Assembly: GCA_000828975.1 (NCBI GenBank)
Contig: AP014683.1
Span: forward strand, 1,473,700-1,537,699
Source of the DNA: Burkholderiales bacterium GJ-E10
GTDB lineage: Bacteria; Pseudomonadota; Gammaproteobacteria; Burkholderiales; Burkholderiaceae_F
Length of the DNA: 64,000 nt
Direction of reading: 5' to 3'
The notes beneath the pieces were generated by a model, which worked only from the letters and a program-made list of their open reading frames with translations, had not been told where the DNA came from and did not search any database. Shown here one piece after another: positions 8,696 through 17,298 of the stretch. How positions within the stretch are numbered: position 1 is the first letter of the stretch; every line of letters begins with the position of its first letter. The translations under genes and the position numbers were made by a program.

Positions 8696-10594
8696 ATGGC
8701 CCTGCTGCAGATCGCGGAACCGGGAATGAGCGCCGCGCCGCACCAGCACCGGCTGGCGGTCGGCATCGACCTGGGCACGACCAATTCGCTGGTTGCGAGC
8801 ATGGTCAGCGGCGCCGTGCGGGTACTCGAGGACGAATCGGGCCGCGTGCTCCTTCCCTCGGTCGTGCAGTTTCCAGCGCCGGGAACCGCGCCCGTCGTCG
8901 GTGCGGAGGCGCTGGCCGGCCAGAACGCCGATCCCCATAACACGCTTTCGTCGGTGAAGCGGCTGATGGGTCGCAGCCTGGGCGATATGACCAACCTCCC
9001 CGACATGCCCTATGAATTCGTCGATACGCCCGGAACGGTGGCAATTCGCACCGCGGCGGGCCTGAAGACGCCGGTGGAGATCTCCGCCGAAATCCTGCGC
9101 TCCCTGCGCCTGCGCGCCGAGGCGGCACTGGGCGGAGCGATCACCGGCGCGGTGATCACCGTTCCCGCCTATTTCGACGATGCCCAGCGCCAGGCAACCA
9201 AGGATGCGGCACGGCTGGCCGGGCTCACCGTCCTGCGCCTGCTCAACGAGCCGACCGCGGCCGCCGTCGCGTACGGCTTGGACAACGGCGCCCAGGGCGT
9301 GTTCGCCGTCTACGATCTGGGCGGCGGCACCTTCGACGTCTCCATACTGCGGCTCTCCAACGGCGTGTTCGAAGTCTTGGCTACCGGAGGCGATGCCGCG
9401 CTCGGGGGCGACGACTTCGATCAGCGCGTGTACCAGTGGATCGCCGAGCGCGCCGGGTTCGGGACTTTGTCGGCTCAGGACACCCGCCGCCTGCTGACGC
9501 TGGCGCGCGGCGCCAAGGAAGCGCTCAGCGAGCAGGAGTCGGCCACCATCGCGATGCGGCTCGGCGGCAAGGAAATCGCGCTGACGCTCACCCGGGAAAT
9601 CTTCCGTGATTTGACATCGGACCTGGTCCAACGCACGCTGGACTGCGCACGCACGGTGCTGGGCGACGCGGGCCTGGCCACCGCGGATCTAACCGGCGTG
9701 GTGCTGGTCGGCGGTTCGACGCGCATGATCCATGTTCGGTCCGCGGTGCGCACGTTCTTCGGCCTGGAGCCATTGACGAACCTGGATCCCGACCAGGTGG
9801 TCGGGATCGGCGCAGCCTTGCAGGCCAATGTGCTTGCCGGCAACCGTCGCGCCGACGACTGGCTGCTGCTGGACGTGTGTCCGCTCTCCCTGGGCCTGGA
9901 GACCATGGGCGGTCTGGTCGAAAAAATCGTCGCGCGCAATTCCACCCTACCGATTTCGCGCGCGCAGGATTTCACCACCTTCAAGGACGGACAGACGGCG
10001 ATGAGCATCCACGTGGTGCAGGGCGAGCGCGATCTGGTGACCGACTGCCGCTCGCTCGCGCGCTTCGAACTGCGCGGCATACCGCCCATGGTGGCCGGCG
10101 CCGCGCGGATCCGGGTCACCTTCCAGATCGACGCGGACGGCCTCCTTTCCGTGTCCGCGCGGGAGCAGAGCACCGGCGTCGAGGCCGCCGTCGACGTTCG
10201 GCCCTCCTACGGACTTACCGACGAGACCATTTCCACCATGCTGCGCGATGCGCTCGAGCGCGGCGGCCTCGACCATCGCATACGCGCGCTGCGCGAGGCG
10301 CAGGTGAGCGCTCGGCAACTGCTCGATGCAAGCGAGGCGGCGCTGGCACAGGATGGTGCGGCACTGCTGGCGCCCGAGGAACGCGGGCTGATCACCGCCC
10401 GCATGCACGCCCTTGTCGACCTCATCGAGACCGGTGGGCCCGAGAGCATCGATGCCCTGCGCGCGGCCACCGACGCGCTCAATGTCGCCACGCAGACGTT
10501 CGCGGCGCGGCGCATGAACGCGATCATTCAGCGCGCCATGACCGGACGCCGCCTCGAGGAATTTGCGGTCTCGCACGACAAGAACGCGGCATAG
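8696..10594 (+). CDS. hscA: Hsp70-family chaperone HscA
   Basis: A 632-residue specialised Hsp70 that drives cluster release from IscU by recognising LPPVK. The nucleotide-binding domain has [12 protein letters not shown], the [28 protein letters not shown] and [14 protein letters not shown] motifs. The substrate domain begins near residue 400 with [14 protein letters not shown]. The N-terminus MALLQI.EPG.SAAPHQ matches HscA, which fixes the start. The J-protein partner gene hscB, normally just upstream, is absent from this cluster. Confidence 0.96.
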   Translation: MALLQIAEPGMSAAPHQHRLAVGIDLGTTNSLVASMVSGAVRVLEDESGRVLLPSVVQFPAPGTAPVVGAEALAGQNADPHNTLSSVKRLMGRSLGDMTNLPDMPYEFVDTPGTVAIRTAAGLKTPVEISAEILRSLRLRAEAALGGAITGAVITVPAYFDDAQRQATKDAARLAGLTVLRLLNEPTAAAVAYGLDNGAQGVFAVYDLGGGTFDVSILRLSNGVFEVLATGGDAALGGDDFDQRVYQWIAERAGFGTLSAQDTRRLLTLARGAKEALSEQESATIAMRLGGKEIALTLTREIFRDLTSDLVQRTLDCARTVLGDAGLATADLTGVVLVGGSTRMIHVRSAVRTFFGLEPLTNLDPDQVVGIGAALQANVLAGNRRADDWLLLDVCPLSLGLETMGGLVEKIVARNSTLPISRAQDFTTFKDGQTAMSIHVVQGERDLVTDCRSLARFELRGIPPMVAGAARIRVTFQIDADGLLSVSAREQSTGVEAAVDVRPSYGLTDETISTMLRDALERGGLDHRIRALREAQVSARQLLDASEAALAQDGAALLAPEERGLITARMHALVDLIETGGPESIDALRAATDALNVATQTFAARRMNAIIQRAMTGRRLEEFAVSHDKNAA

Positions 10595-10630
10595 ACTCCG
10601 GCCCGCCCCCGACTCCTTCACGCCGCCGTC

Positions 10631-10969
10631 ATGCCCCACATAACCGTGCTGCCCCACCCGGTTCTTTGCCCGGAGGGTGCCCGCTTCGAGGCGCGCAATG
10701 GGGTCTTCCTCTGTGATGCGCTGCTACGCTCCGGAATCGCATTAGAACATGCGTGCGAGAAATCCTGCGCGTGCTCGACCTGCCACGTCATCGTTCGGGA
10801 GGGCTTCGATGCGCTCGATCCGCCAAGCGAGCAGGAGGACGACCAGTTGGATCGGGCCTGGGGCGTCGAACCTTGCTCCCGCCTGGCCTGTCAGGTGGTC
10901 CTGCGCCGGCAGGACCTCGTGATCGAGCTGCCGCGCTACACGCGCAATCTGGCAAGCGAGCACGGCTAG
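10631..10969 (+). CDS. fdx: Isc-type [2Fe-2S] ferredoxin
   Basis: A 112-residue adrenodoxin-like ferredoxin with C-x5-C-x2-C (CEKSCACSTC) and the fourth ligand in RLACQVVL. It donates electrons to IscS/IscU for sulfur reduction. It closes the isc-type cluster 36 bp after hscA and converges on the end of the nifH operon with only about 10 bp between stop codons. No iscX follows. Confidence 0.93.
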   Translation: MPHITVLPHPVLCPEGARFEARNGVFLCDALLRSGIALEHACEKSCACSTCHVIVREGFDALDPPSEQEDDQLDRAWGVEPCSRLACQVVLRRQDLVIELPRYTRNLASEHG

Positions 10970-10979
10970 CAGCACTCCA

Positions 10980-11447
10980 CTAGCGCCGACTCACGACAGG
11001 CTTGCCGGCGACCCACTTCTCGAGTTCGCGCACGTGCTCGGCCTCCTCGTCCGCGAACTGGCGCGCCAGCAGCCGCACCTCGGGATCCAGGGACGTGGCC
11101 GCGATTGCCGCATAGTAGGCGTGGCCACGGCGCTCGCTTTCCAGGGCAAGTTGCAGCGCGTCGCTCGCGCTCATCAGCGCGTCGACCCCTTCCCAGCCTG
11201 CCGTCTCGGGCGCCGTACCTTCCGGCCATTGGTACTCGTCCGGCCTCAGCTTGGGAATTTCGCGGAATCCCGCGCGCGCACTGGCCTCCGCCAAATGCCT
11301 GCGCGAGAAGCCGGCCATGCGTTCGAAAAACACCTTCAAATCGCGATTTCCGTCGGTGGACATCGACGCGGCCAGATCCTCGTAGCGGCGCGCCGCATCG
11401 CGTTCCAGTGCAACGGCGTGCGCCAGGAATAGTTCGACAATATTCAA
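10980..11447 (-). CDS. Ferritin-like (rubrerythrin-related) protein
   Basis: A 155-residue four-helix-bundle protein with acidic, metal-ligand-like helices: AVALERDAARRYEDLA, ALESERRGHAYY and FADEEAEHVRELEKWV (an E-x-x-H pair). It lacks a rubredoxin domain. It is clearly paralogous to the C-terminal half of the neighbouring FeSII fusion (11955-12881), including the W-P-x-x-x-x-P-E and final EEAEHV segments. A role in peroxide or oxygen scavenging around nitrogenase is inferred. The start is a TTG at 11447 with AAGGAG seven bases upstream; an in-frame ATG at 11495 would add 16 unconserved residues. Confidence 0.75.
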   Translation of the reverse strand: MNIVELFLAHAVALERDAARRYEDLAASMSTDGNRDLKVFFERMAGFSRRHLAEASARAGFREIPKLRPDEYQWPEGTAPETAGWEGVDALMSASDALQLALESERRGHAYYAAIAATSLDPEVRLLARQFADEEAEHVRELEKWVAGKPVVSRR

Positions 11448-11532
11448 GCTTGGCTCCTTCGGCGATGATTTGCCGCTCGGCGACGACGCCCGCAACCTTC
11501 GCGCCGGAAACGGCGCGAAGGCGAGGCGCTGC

Positions 11533-11958
11533 CTATCCGGCGACGGCGAGGATCACGGAGGACGCTTTGAACACCGCGGTGGCGTCGATCCCGGGATTGA
11601 GGCCGAGTTCGGTCGACGCTTCGTGCGTGATTGTCGCGTGGATTTCCTCGCCCCCGCTCAGGCGGATCGACACCTCCGCGCTGACTAGGCCGTTCGTCAC
11701 GCGGGCGACCGTGCCGCGCAGGCGATTGCGCGCGGAGAGTTTCATGCCGCGTTCGGTCAAAATCAGGACCGAACTGGCCTTGATCAAGGCCAACGCCTCG
11801 GCTCCCACGGCAAGCCCCAGCGATTCCGTGCTTCCGTGGGTCACGACGGCGACGATTTCGTCACCGCCCTGCGTGATCAGATGCACTTCGTCGTTGACGC
11901 TGCCGGGGAGAACGGCGGAAACCGTGCCGGAAAGAATGTTGCGTGCACTGATTTTCAT
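11533..11958 (-). CDS. modG: Molbindin with two TOBE/Mop domains (ModG type)
   Basis: A 141-residue protein made of two tandem Mop/TOBE repeats, each beginning K.SARN.L.GTV and ending with an IKASSVIL or FKASSVIL strand (residues about 1-68 and 72-141). ModG-type molbindins bind molybdate in the cytoplasm and act as a molybdenum buffer. Its position behind nif structural genes fits Mo storage for FeMo-cofactor. Its ATG overlaps the stop of the FeSII fusion gene by four bases, so the two are probably translationally coupled. Confidence 0.9.
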   Translation of the reverse strand: MKISARNILSGTVSAVLPGSVNDEVHLITQGGDEIVAVVTHGSTESLGLAVGAEALALIKASSVLILTERGMKLSARNRLRGTVARVTNGLVSAEVSIRLSGGEEIHATITHEASTELGLNPGIDATAVFKASSVILAVAG

Positions 11959-12881
11959 CGTATCTCCGACATCCGGTTGGAAACCCCGCCCTTCAGTGCG
12001 GCAGAGGCCGCCTCTTCCTTGGCGATCCAGAGCTTGAGCGTCTCGACGTGCTCGGCTTCCTCGCGCACGAATTCCTTGGCCACCGCGCGTATGGTCGGAT
12101 CCTTCGTGGTGCCGTGGACGCTGTAGTAAAACTCCAATCCGCGCTGCTCGCCCTGCAAGGCCGCCTTGAGGGCGCCCAGCCGGGAGAGTGCCGGGTCACC
12201 CGCCCACAGCGTGGTCATTTCGGGGGTTTGGTTGTCCGGCCATGCGGTGCTCGGCGGCAGCTTGACCGTGACGTGGTGCTCCCGGCATTTCGCCCGGGCC
12301 TGTTCCAGGTGCAGGCGAGAATAGCCGCCAAGCTGGCGGAACAGTGCGGCGACGTCGGCATTGCCGCAGGCCGCCATCGATTCGCTCAGGTGCTCGAAAT
12401 GCACCGCCGCGTCCTCCTCGACCTTGACCGCGTAGCTCAGAAATTCGTCGAGGGTGCCGATGGCCACGCCACCCTTGTAGACCGGAGCGGCGGCGGTCAG
12501 GGCCAGCGCCTTGGGCGGCAGCGTTGCATCGCCGTCGAACGTCACCAGGATGTCCTCGTCGCGCACGAAATACTGGCACGCCAGCCGGTAGTGCGGAGGC
12601 ATGTCGTTGACTTCGGCATCGCGCACTTCGTCCTTGGTGATCTTGCCGAGCTGGCGCAGAACCTCCTTCTCCTTTTCCGTGAGCGAAATTCCGTGGCGCG
12701 TATGCGGCGTCAGATGCGTCACCTGCACGAGGCAGGAACTGCACTCGCCGTCCTGGCAGTCAAAGGGGATGGGAATATGGTGCGACTTGGCGAGCGCGAG
12801 GAGCGTGCCCCGGTCTCCGGCCACGGCATATACCGTGACATCACGCGCCATCAAGGGTGAGGAGAACGTTACGTTGGCCAT
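11955..12881 (-). CDS. FeSII (Shethna II)-like [2Fe-2S] domain fused to a ferritin-like domain
   Basis: A 308-residue two-domain protein. Residues 1-120 match the Shethna FeSII protein that forms an oxygen-protective complex with nitrogenase. The MANVTFSSPLM start, FDCQDGECSSCLV (C42, C47, C50) and YRLACQ (C102) align with its 2Fe-2S ligands, and the long insert ISLTEKEKEVLRQLGKI is also FeSII-like. Residues 145-290 form a four-helix ferritin-like domain with EEDAAVHFEHL, GEQRGLEFYY and REEAEHVETL, paralogous to the product of 10980-11447. ATG 12881 is chosen because the conserved N-terminus starts there; the longer frame overlaps fdxB. I infer combined conformational protection and O2/peroxide chemistry. 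Confidence 0.85.
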   Translation of the reverse strand: MANVTFSSPLMARDVTVYAVAGDRGTLLALAKSHHIPIPFDCQDGECSSCLVQVTHLTPHTRHGISLTEKEKEVLRQLGKITKDEVRDAEVNDMPPHYRLACQYFVRDEDILVTFDGDATLPPKALALTAAAPVYKGGVAIGTLDEFLSYAVKVEEDAAVHFEHLSESMAACGNADVAALFRQLGGYSRLHLEQARAKCREHHVTVKLPPSTAWPDNQTPEMTTLWAGDPALSRLGALKAALQGEQRGLEFYYSVHGTTKDPTIRAVAKEFVREEAEHVETLKLWIAKEEAASAALKGGVSNRMSEIR

Positions 12882-12961
12882 GACGGTGTGGTCCTTTGCC
12901 TGTTCTTTGGTTGATACGAAGGGGATATCGGGTATTGCGCTCGCGGACGGGACGGTCGGAA

Positions 12962-13276
12962 TCAGACGTCCGCCGTCGCATGCGTGTAGCACTTCTTCGG
13001 ACAGATCCGCATGCAGGCCTCGCAGCCCACGCAATTTTCGGGATGCGCGATGGTCATGACCTTTTTTTCGTACTCGGCGTCGCCGTCCTCGTCGTCGGGA
13101 TCCGCCGATACCGCGACGCGTTCGCCGTCTTCATCCAAGCCGACGAGTTGCAGGACGTCGCGGCCGCAAACGCGGAAGCAACGCCCGCAACCGATGCATT
13201 TGTTCTCGTTTATGGCCTGCGCATAGCGCGGCGTCCATCTCTTCCCGCTGGGCAGGACGATCGTGAATTCGGCCAC
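12962..13276 (-). CDS. fdxB: Ferredoxin III, nif-specific (FdxB)
   Basis: A 104-residue ferredoxin typical of the nifENX region. It has C-x2-C-x2-C-x3-C (CIGCGRCFRVC) and a second C-x2-C-x2-C-x3-C (CVGCEACMRIC), separated by an acidic insert (DPDDEDGDAEYE). The GTG start at 13276 is supported by GGAGGGT seven bases upstream and by the MAEFTIVLPSGKRWTP N-terminus. It is probably an electron donor for cofactor assembly or nitrogenase. Confidence 0.9.
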   Translation of the reverse strand: MAEFTIVLPSGKRWTPRYAQAINENKCIGCGRCFRVCGRDVLQLVGLDEDGERVAVSADPDDEDGDAEYEKKVMTIAHPENCVGCEACMRICPKKCYTHATADV

Positions 13277-13280
13277 GGCG

Positions 13281-13484
13281 TTACCCTCCGGACTGCGCGA
13301 TCCGCGCGCGCACGTCGTGCAGCGCGGCGAAGGCATCGTGGGTGCGCTGCGCCACGTCCAGGATCTTCTCCCAGTTGGCCGGGAGTTCTTCGGAGAGGTC
13401 GTGCAGTTCCATCTTGCAGTTCATCGCGCGAGCCGAGGCCTTCTTCGCGCGCGCCTTGAGATCCTCCAGCGAATCGGTTTCCAT
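13281..13484 (-). CDS. NifX-associated small protein (DUF683 / CCE_0567 family)
   Basis: A 67-residue helical-hairpin protein with the family features LKARAKKASARAMNCKMELHDL and LPANWEKILDVAQRTHDAFAAL. Members bind metal and are almost always encoded beside the DUF269 protein, as here. The function is not defined. It lies five bases upstream of fdxB in the same direction. Confidence 0.88.
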   Translation of the reverse strand: METDSLEDLKARAKKASARAMNCKMELHDLSEELPANWEKILDVAQRTHDAFAALHDVRARIAQSGG

Positions 13485-13494
13485 CGTTCCGTTC

Positions 13495-13974
13495 CTATCC
13501 GAAGTTCGCTACCGCGGGAAACTGCTCGATCATCTGCACGCCCGCGTCGACGTACTTCCCCCCCTCTTCGGCGAGTTTTTCGACGCTTTCGAAGCCGAAC
13601 CGATGCACGTCGCGCAGTTGCTTGGTCACGACGACCAGCCTTCCGGCCAACAACACCATGCGCCCAAAGCCTTCGTGGTGCATCTTCATCATCGGCGTAA
13701 CCATGACGCCGGTGCGCCGCTCGATCGCCAGCCCGACGGCGTTGAAGAAGAGCTCCACGCGCCACAGCGTCTCCGGATCCGGATCACCGATGATCGGGAC
13801 TTCTCGGCGTTGCTCCTTGGTGACGATATAGGGCGCGATCAGGTCCGCATCGCTCTTTTTGTCCCAGACGCCGTTGGTGTCCTGCGCTCGCCATTGCTTC
13901 ACGAGTTCCTGAAGAAACGCCGATTCCGGAAATACCGGCCTTACGACGTCCTCCGCAATCGCTTGGTTTGTCAC
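13495..13974 (-). CDS. NifX-associated nitrogen fixation protein (DUF269)
   Basis: A 159-residue conserved nif protein recognised by [23 protein letters not shown], the [10 protein letters not shown] segment and the [14 protein letters not shown] core. Its biochemical role is unknown; it always accompanies nifX. The GTG at 13974 is chosen: it follows the nifX stop by one base and gives the usual family length, whereas the longer frame runs through nifX. Confidence 0.88.
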   Translation of the reverse strand: MTNQAIAEDVVRPVFPESAFLQELVKQWRAQDTNGVWDKKSDADLIAPYIVTKEQRREVPIIGDPDPETLWRVELFFNAVGLAIERRTGVMVTPMMKMHHEGFGRMVLLAGRLVVVTKQLRDVHRFGFESVEKLAEEGGKYVDAGVQMIEQFPAVANFG

Positions 13975-13975
13975 G

Positions 13976-14380
13976 TCACTCCCCTTCGCTTTCGAAATCG
14001 AACGACCGCTCCTGCCCCTTCCGCATGGCCTTGCGCAACCAAGGCGGAGGGGTTCCCTGCAACACCGGGACCAAGCGGTCAAGAATGTCGAGGATCGGTT
14101 CGGGCTCGGGCACCTTGATCGGATGGATCTTTGCGGCGACCACCCGCGCGGCTCCGGAACCGCCGATCGCCGCCACGTAGACGATGGCGCAATCGCGGAT
14201 GGCATCGAGTTTCGGCGCAAGCTTGTCCTCGTTGCCGTCTTCCTGGAGATCGCCGTCGAACGTGTAGGTCTGAACGTAGTCATAACCGTCCGGTCGTACG
14301 TCGTACACGGCGATATTTTTCGCCCATCCGAAATGCGCGTCGACGCGCTGGCGATCCTGCGTTGCGAAAGCGACCTTCAT
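13976..14380 (-). CDS. nifX: NifX, FeMo-co precursor carrier
   Basis: A 134-residue protein of the NifX/NifB-C-terminal family with [22 protein letters not shown] at the start and [17 protein letters not shown] in the middle. NifX binds NifB-co and VK-cluster and shuttles them between NifB and NifEN. It lies 16 bp after nifN in the same direction. Confidence 0.93.
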   Translation of the reverse strand: MKVAFATQDRQRVDAHFGWAKNIAVYDVRPDGYDYVQTYTFDGDLQEDGNEDKLAPKLDAIRDCAIVYVAAIGGSGAARVVAAKIHPIKVPEPEPILDILDRLVPVLQGTPPPWLRKAMRKGQERSFDFESEGE

Positions 14381-14396
14381 AGGCGTCAATCTCCAC

Positions 14397-15758
14397 TCAA
14401 ACGGCGTTTGCAATCGCCGACAGCGTTTCCTGCGGCAGTTGCCAGGTTTGGGGCGTCGCTTCATGCCGTCCCGCATCGGCCAGCAGCAGATTCCCGATTT
14501 CGAACAGCGTCTCGCGCGTCCCCCGGTACCCGACCATGCATCGGTGCGCCGCGCCGAGGCGGTCGAACATCGGCAATCCGGCGCGGTAGAACGGAATTCC
14601 CAGGCGATCCGCCGCCTGCCGCCCGTGCGAATGCGTGATCAGCAAATCACAGCCCGCGGCGCCGTGCTCGAGATCCTCGAGGTCGCCGATGCGGACCTCC
14701 CGCGCCGGAAGGTGCTCCAGGAGCGGCGACTGGGTGGTCGTGACGGCACACGAAATGCTGCATCCGATCTCGGCAAGAAGCGCTCCCAAACCCCACAGCA
14801 GGTCCGGTTCGGCACCGATCGCGACATTTTTGCCGCCGAAAAAGAAGTGGGCATCGAGCATCGCGTCCTGCAACTGGCTGCGTTGCCGGCGCCAACGGGC
14901 GGGCACCGGTCGGCCGGAAAGGTCCGACAGCCAGAGCAGCAGCCGGTCGTTGGCCTCCAGCCCCGTCAGACGGTCGAACACCTCGAACGGAATTCCGGTC
15001 CGCTCCTGCAGACGCCGCGCGCAGGGACGCATCTGTTCTCCGACGGCGAGCGTGGCGGCCGCGGACCCCATCGCACGCGCGTCCCGTAGCGTGGTTCCGC
15101 CCAAGGTCGTGGGCGCGAAATCGTCCGGAATATGGCCATCGAGCGATCCCGACAGGTCGGGAAGAAACACCGGAACCAGGCCGAACGACTCGACGATGTC
15201 CCGCAGTTCCTCGACATCCGCCGGCGTCAGGTGGCATCCGGGCAAAACATTGAGCCGCAGCGGATCGCGGCTCGGCGCAGGCGCCACCAGCGCATCGACG
15301 AGCGCGCAAACGGCGTTGGCCCAGCCGTCCTGAAAGGCGCCCACATAATCCGGAGTCGAAACGTAGACGAGTTGCGTGTCGGCGAGCTCGGGCCGCCGCC
15401 CCCGCACGAGCTTGAGCCAGGCATGTACGTCGTCGCCCTTGGTTTCGGTGAGGCCGGTGGAACAGATTGCGATGAGATCGGGTTTGGCGCGATTGCGGAT
15501 GTTGAGGATCGCTTTTTCGATGTTGTCCAGACCGCCGAGGATCGTCGTTGCCTCGTTCATGGCGGTGGTCTGCAGCGGAATCGCTTCGCGGAAATGCCGC
15601 ACCAGCAGGACCAGACCGAACGAGGTGCATCCCTGGGAGCCGTGCATCACCGGCATGCAGCGATCCATTCCCAGGAAGGCATATGCCGCGCCGAGCGGCT
15701 GACTCATCTTGAGCGGATTCACCGCCACAGGCTTCGTTTGGGTAATGACGGTCGCCAC
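14397..15758 (-). CDS. nifN: NifN, FeMo-co scaffold beta subunit
   Basis: A 453-residue subunit of the NifEN scaffold on which NifB-co is converted to FeMo-co. It shows the NifK-like N-terminus NPLKMSQPLGAAYAFLGMDRCMPVMHGSQGCTSF and ICSTGLTETKGDD. The GTG start has AAGGGAG upstream. It follows nifE by 11 bp. Confidence 0.95.
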   Translation of the reverse strand: MATVITQTKPVAVNPLKMSQPLGAAYAFLGMDRCMPVMHGSQGCTSFGLVLLVRHFREAIPLQTTAMNEATTILGGLDNIEKAILNIRNRAKPDLIAICSTGLTETKGDDVHAWLKLVRGRRPELADTQLVYVSTPDYVGAFQDGWANAVCALVDALVAPAPSRDPLRLNVLPGCHLTPADVEELRDIVESFGLVPVFLPDLSGSLDGHIPDDFAPTTLGGTTLRDARAMGSAAATLAVGEQMRPCARRLQERTGIPFEVFDRLTGLEANDRLLLWLSDLSGRPVPARWRRQRSQLQDAMLDAHFFFGGKNVAIGAEPDLLWGLGALLAEIGCSISCAVTTTQSPLLEHLPAREVRIGDLEDLEHGAAGCDLLITHSHGRQAADRLGIPFYRAGLPMFDRLGAAHRCMVGYRGTRETLFEIGNLLLADAGRHEATPQTWQLPQETLSAIANAV

Positions 15759-15769
15759 GCGCTGCTCCC

Positions 15770-17260
15770 TTAGCCGATTTCCGTGAGATCAGCAGCTTGG
15801 GCCGCGGGCACAGATCGCCGAACGGGCTCCGCGTTCGCCACCGCCCCTTCCGCAGGGCGGACGACCGCAGGGACGTCGTCGGCCCACGGCGCCGGCCGTC
15901 GCACCTGTTCCCAAACCGGGTTATGGATCGCGCGGTCGATCTCCCGGACCAGCGTCACCATGCCCTCGTACCCCGCATAGGCGTGGTGGCGCTCCTGATT
16001 GATGTCCAACCACGGCATCTTGGCCTTGAGCGCAACGAACTGCGACCGCCCTCCCGAAAGCATGATGTCGGCCCCCGCGTCCTTGAGCATCCGGTACATC
16101 TCGCGCGGAGTCATGTCGTCGATCATGTGGGCATCGCCTCCCATGATCTCCTCGATGCGCTGCTTGTCTTCCTTGGTGGATTTCTTCACGCTGGTGCCGA
16201 CGACCTCCATGCCGATTTCCTGCAGCGCGGCGACCACCGACCACGACTTCACGCCGCCCGTGATCAGCAGCACGCGCGTGCCGCGCAGGCGCTCCCGGTA
16301 GGGCTCGATGCGCGCCCAAGCCCGGGCCTCTTCCGCCCGGATCAGCGCTTCCGTCCGGTCGAGAATTTCCTGCGGACCACCCCGGTCGAGGAGCAGGCGC
16401 GCGATCTGCCGCAAGGACTCCGACATGTCGCCGATCCCGTAAAACGATCCCTCGAAGAACGGAATGCCGTAGCGCTCCTGCATCTTGCGCGCGATGTTGA
16501 TCATCGCCTTGGAGCAGACCATCATCGCCGCCTTGGCCCGATGCGAACTCGCCACCTCGTGGTAGCGGGCGTCGCCGCTGATGCACGCAAGAATGCGCAC
16601 CCCGATCGCATCGAGCAGGGGCTTGACCTGCCACAGCTCGCCCGACAGATTGTATTCGCCGATGATGTTGATGTCGGTGGGCGTCGTGTATTCCGGCTCC
16701 CGGGTGCCGATCACATGATCGAGCAGCGCCTCGCCGGCAAGCTTGTTGCCCAGGTTCTTCACGCCGGCGAACCCGGGTGCGTCGACCGGGATGACCGGCT
16801 TCCCAAACTTTTCCGAGGCGGTCTTGCATACCGCTTCGATGTCGTCGCCGATCAGCGCGGTGACGCAAGTCTGATAGACGAATATCGCCGGCGGATCGTA
16901 GCGCTCGACGATCTGCCGGATCGCCTTGTATAGACGCTTCTCCCCGCCATAGATGACGTCAAGCTCGTTGATGTCGGTGGTGAACCCGATGCGATAGGTG
17001 GCCGGCCCGGAAGATGCGGCATGGCGGTTGTCCCACGAATTGCCCTCGCAGGCAATCGGGCCGTGGACCAGGTGCGCCGCATCCACGATGGGCTGGAGCG
17101 CGATCTTGGCCCCGTCGAAGGCGCAGCCTCCCGCCGCCGCCCCCGGCGCGAGTTGCTTGGTGCAGCCCTTCTTGCGCACGGCCTCCGGCTTTTCCCGGTT
17201 CTTGTCGCAACCGGGTTCGTCGAAGACCTCCTGCAGCTTTCCGGCGAGTTTAATCGACAT
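15770..17260 (-). CDS. nifE: NifE, FeMo-co scaffold alpha subunit
   Basis: A 496-residue NifD paralogue. Cluster-binding regions visible are [18 protein letters not shown] near residue 32, [13 protein letters not shown], and [13 protein letters not shown]. It forms NifE2N2 with NifN and receives NifB-co and Mo via NifH. The C-terminal 35 residues (Pro/Ala/Val-rich) extend beyond the conserved core. It is within the nifH operon, 38 bp after nifK. Confidence 0.96.
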   Translation of the reverse strand: MSIKLAGKLQEVFDEPGCDKNREKPEAVRKKGCTKQLAPGAAAGGCAFDGAKIALQPIVDAAHLVHGPIACEGNSWDNRHAASSGPATYRIGFTTDINELDVIYGGEKRLYKAIRQIVERYDPPAIFVYQTCVTALIGDDIEAVCKTASEKFGKPVIPVDAPGFAGVKNLGNKLAGEALLDHVIGTREPEYTTPTDINIIGEYNLSGELWQVKPLLDAIGVRILACISGDARYHEVASSHRAKAAMMVCSKAMINIARKMQERYGIPFFEGSFYGIGDMSESLRQIARLLLDRGGPQEILDRTEALIRAEEARAWARIEPYRERLRGTRVLLITGGVKSWSVVAALQEIGMEVVGTSVKKSTKEDKQRIEEIMGGDAHMIDDMTPREMYRMLKDAGADIMLSGGRSQFVALKAKMPWLDINQERHHAYAGYEGMVTLVREIDRAIHNPVWEQVRRPAPWADDVPAVVRPAEGAVANAEPVRRSVPAAQAADLTEIG

Positions 17261-17298
17261 GTCTTATCCTCACCCTGCCCCGCTCCGGCCGCATTTCC

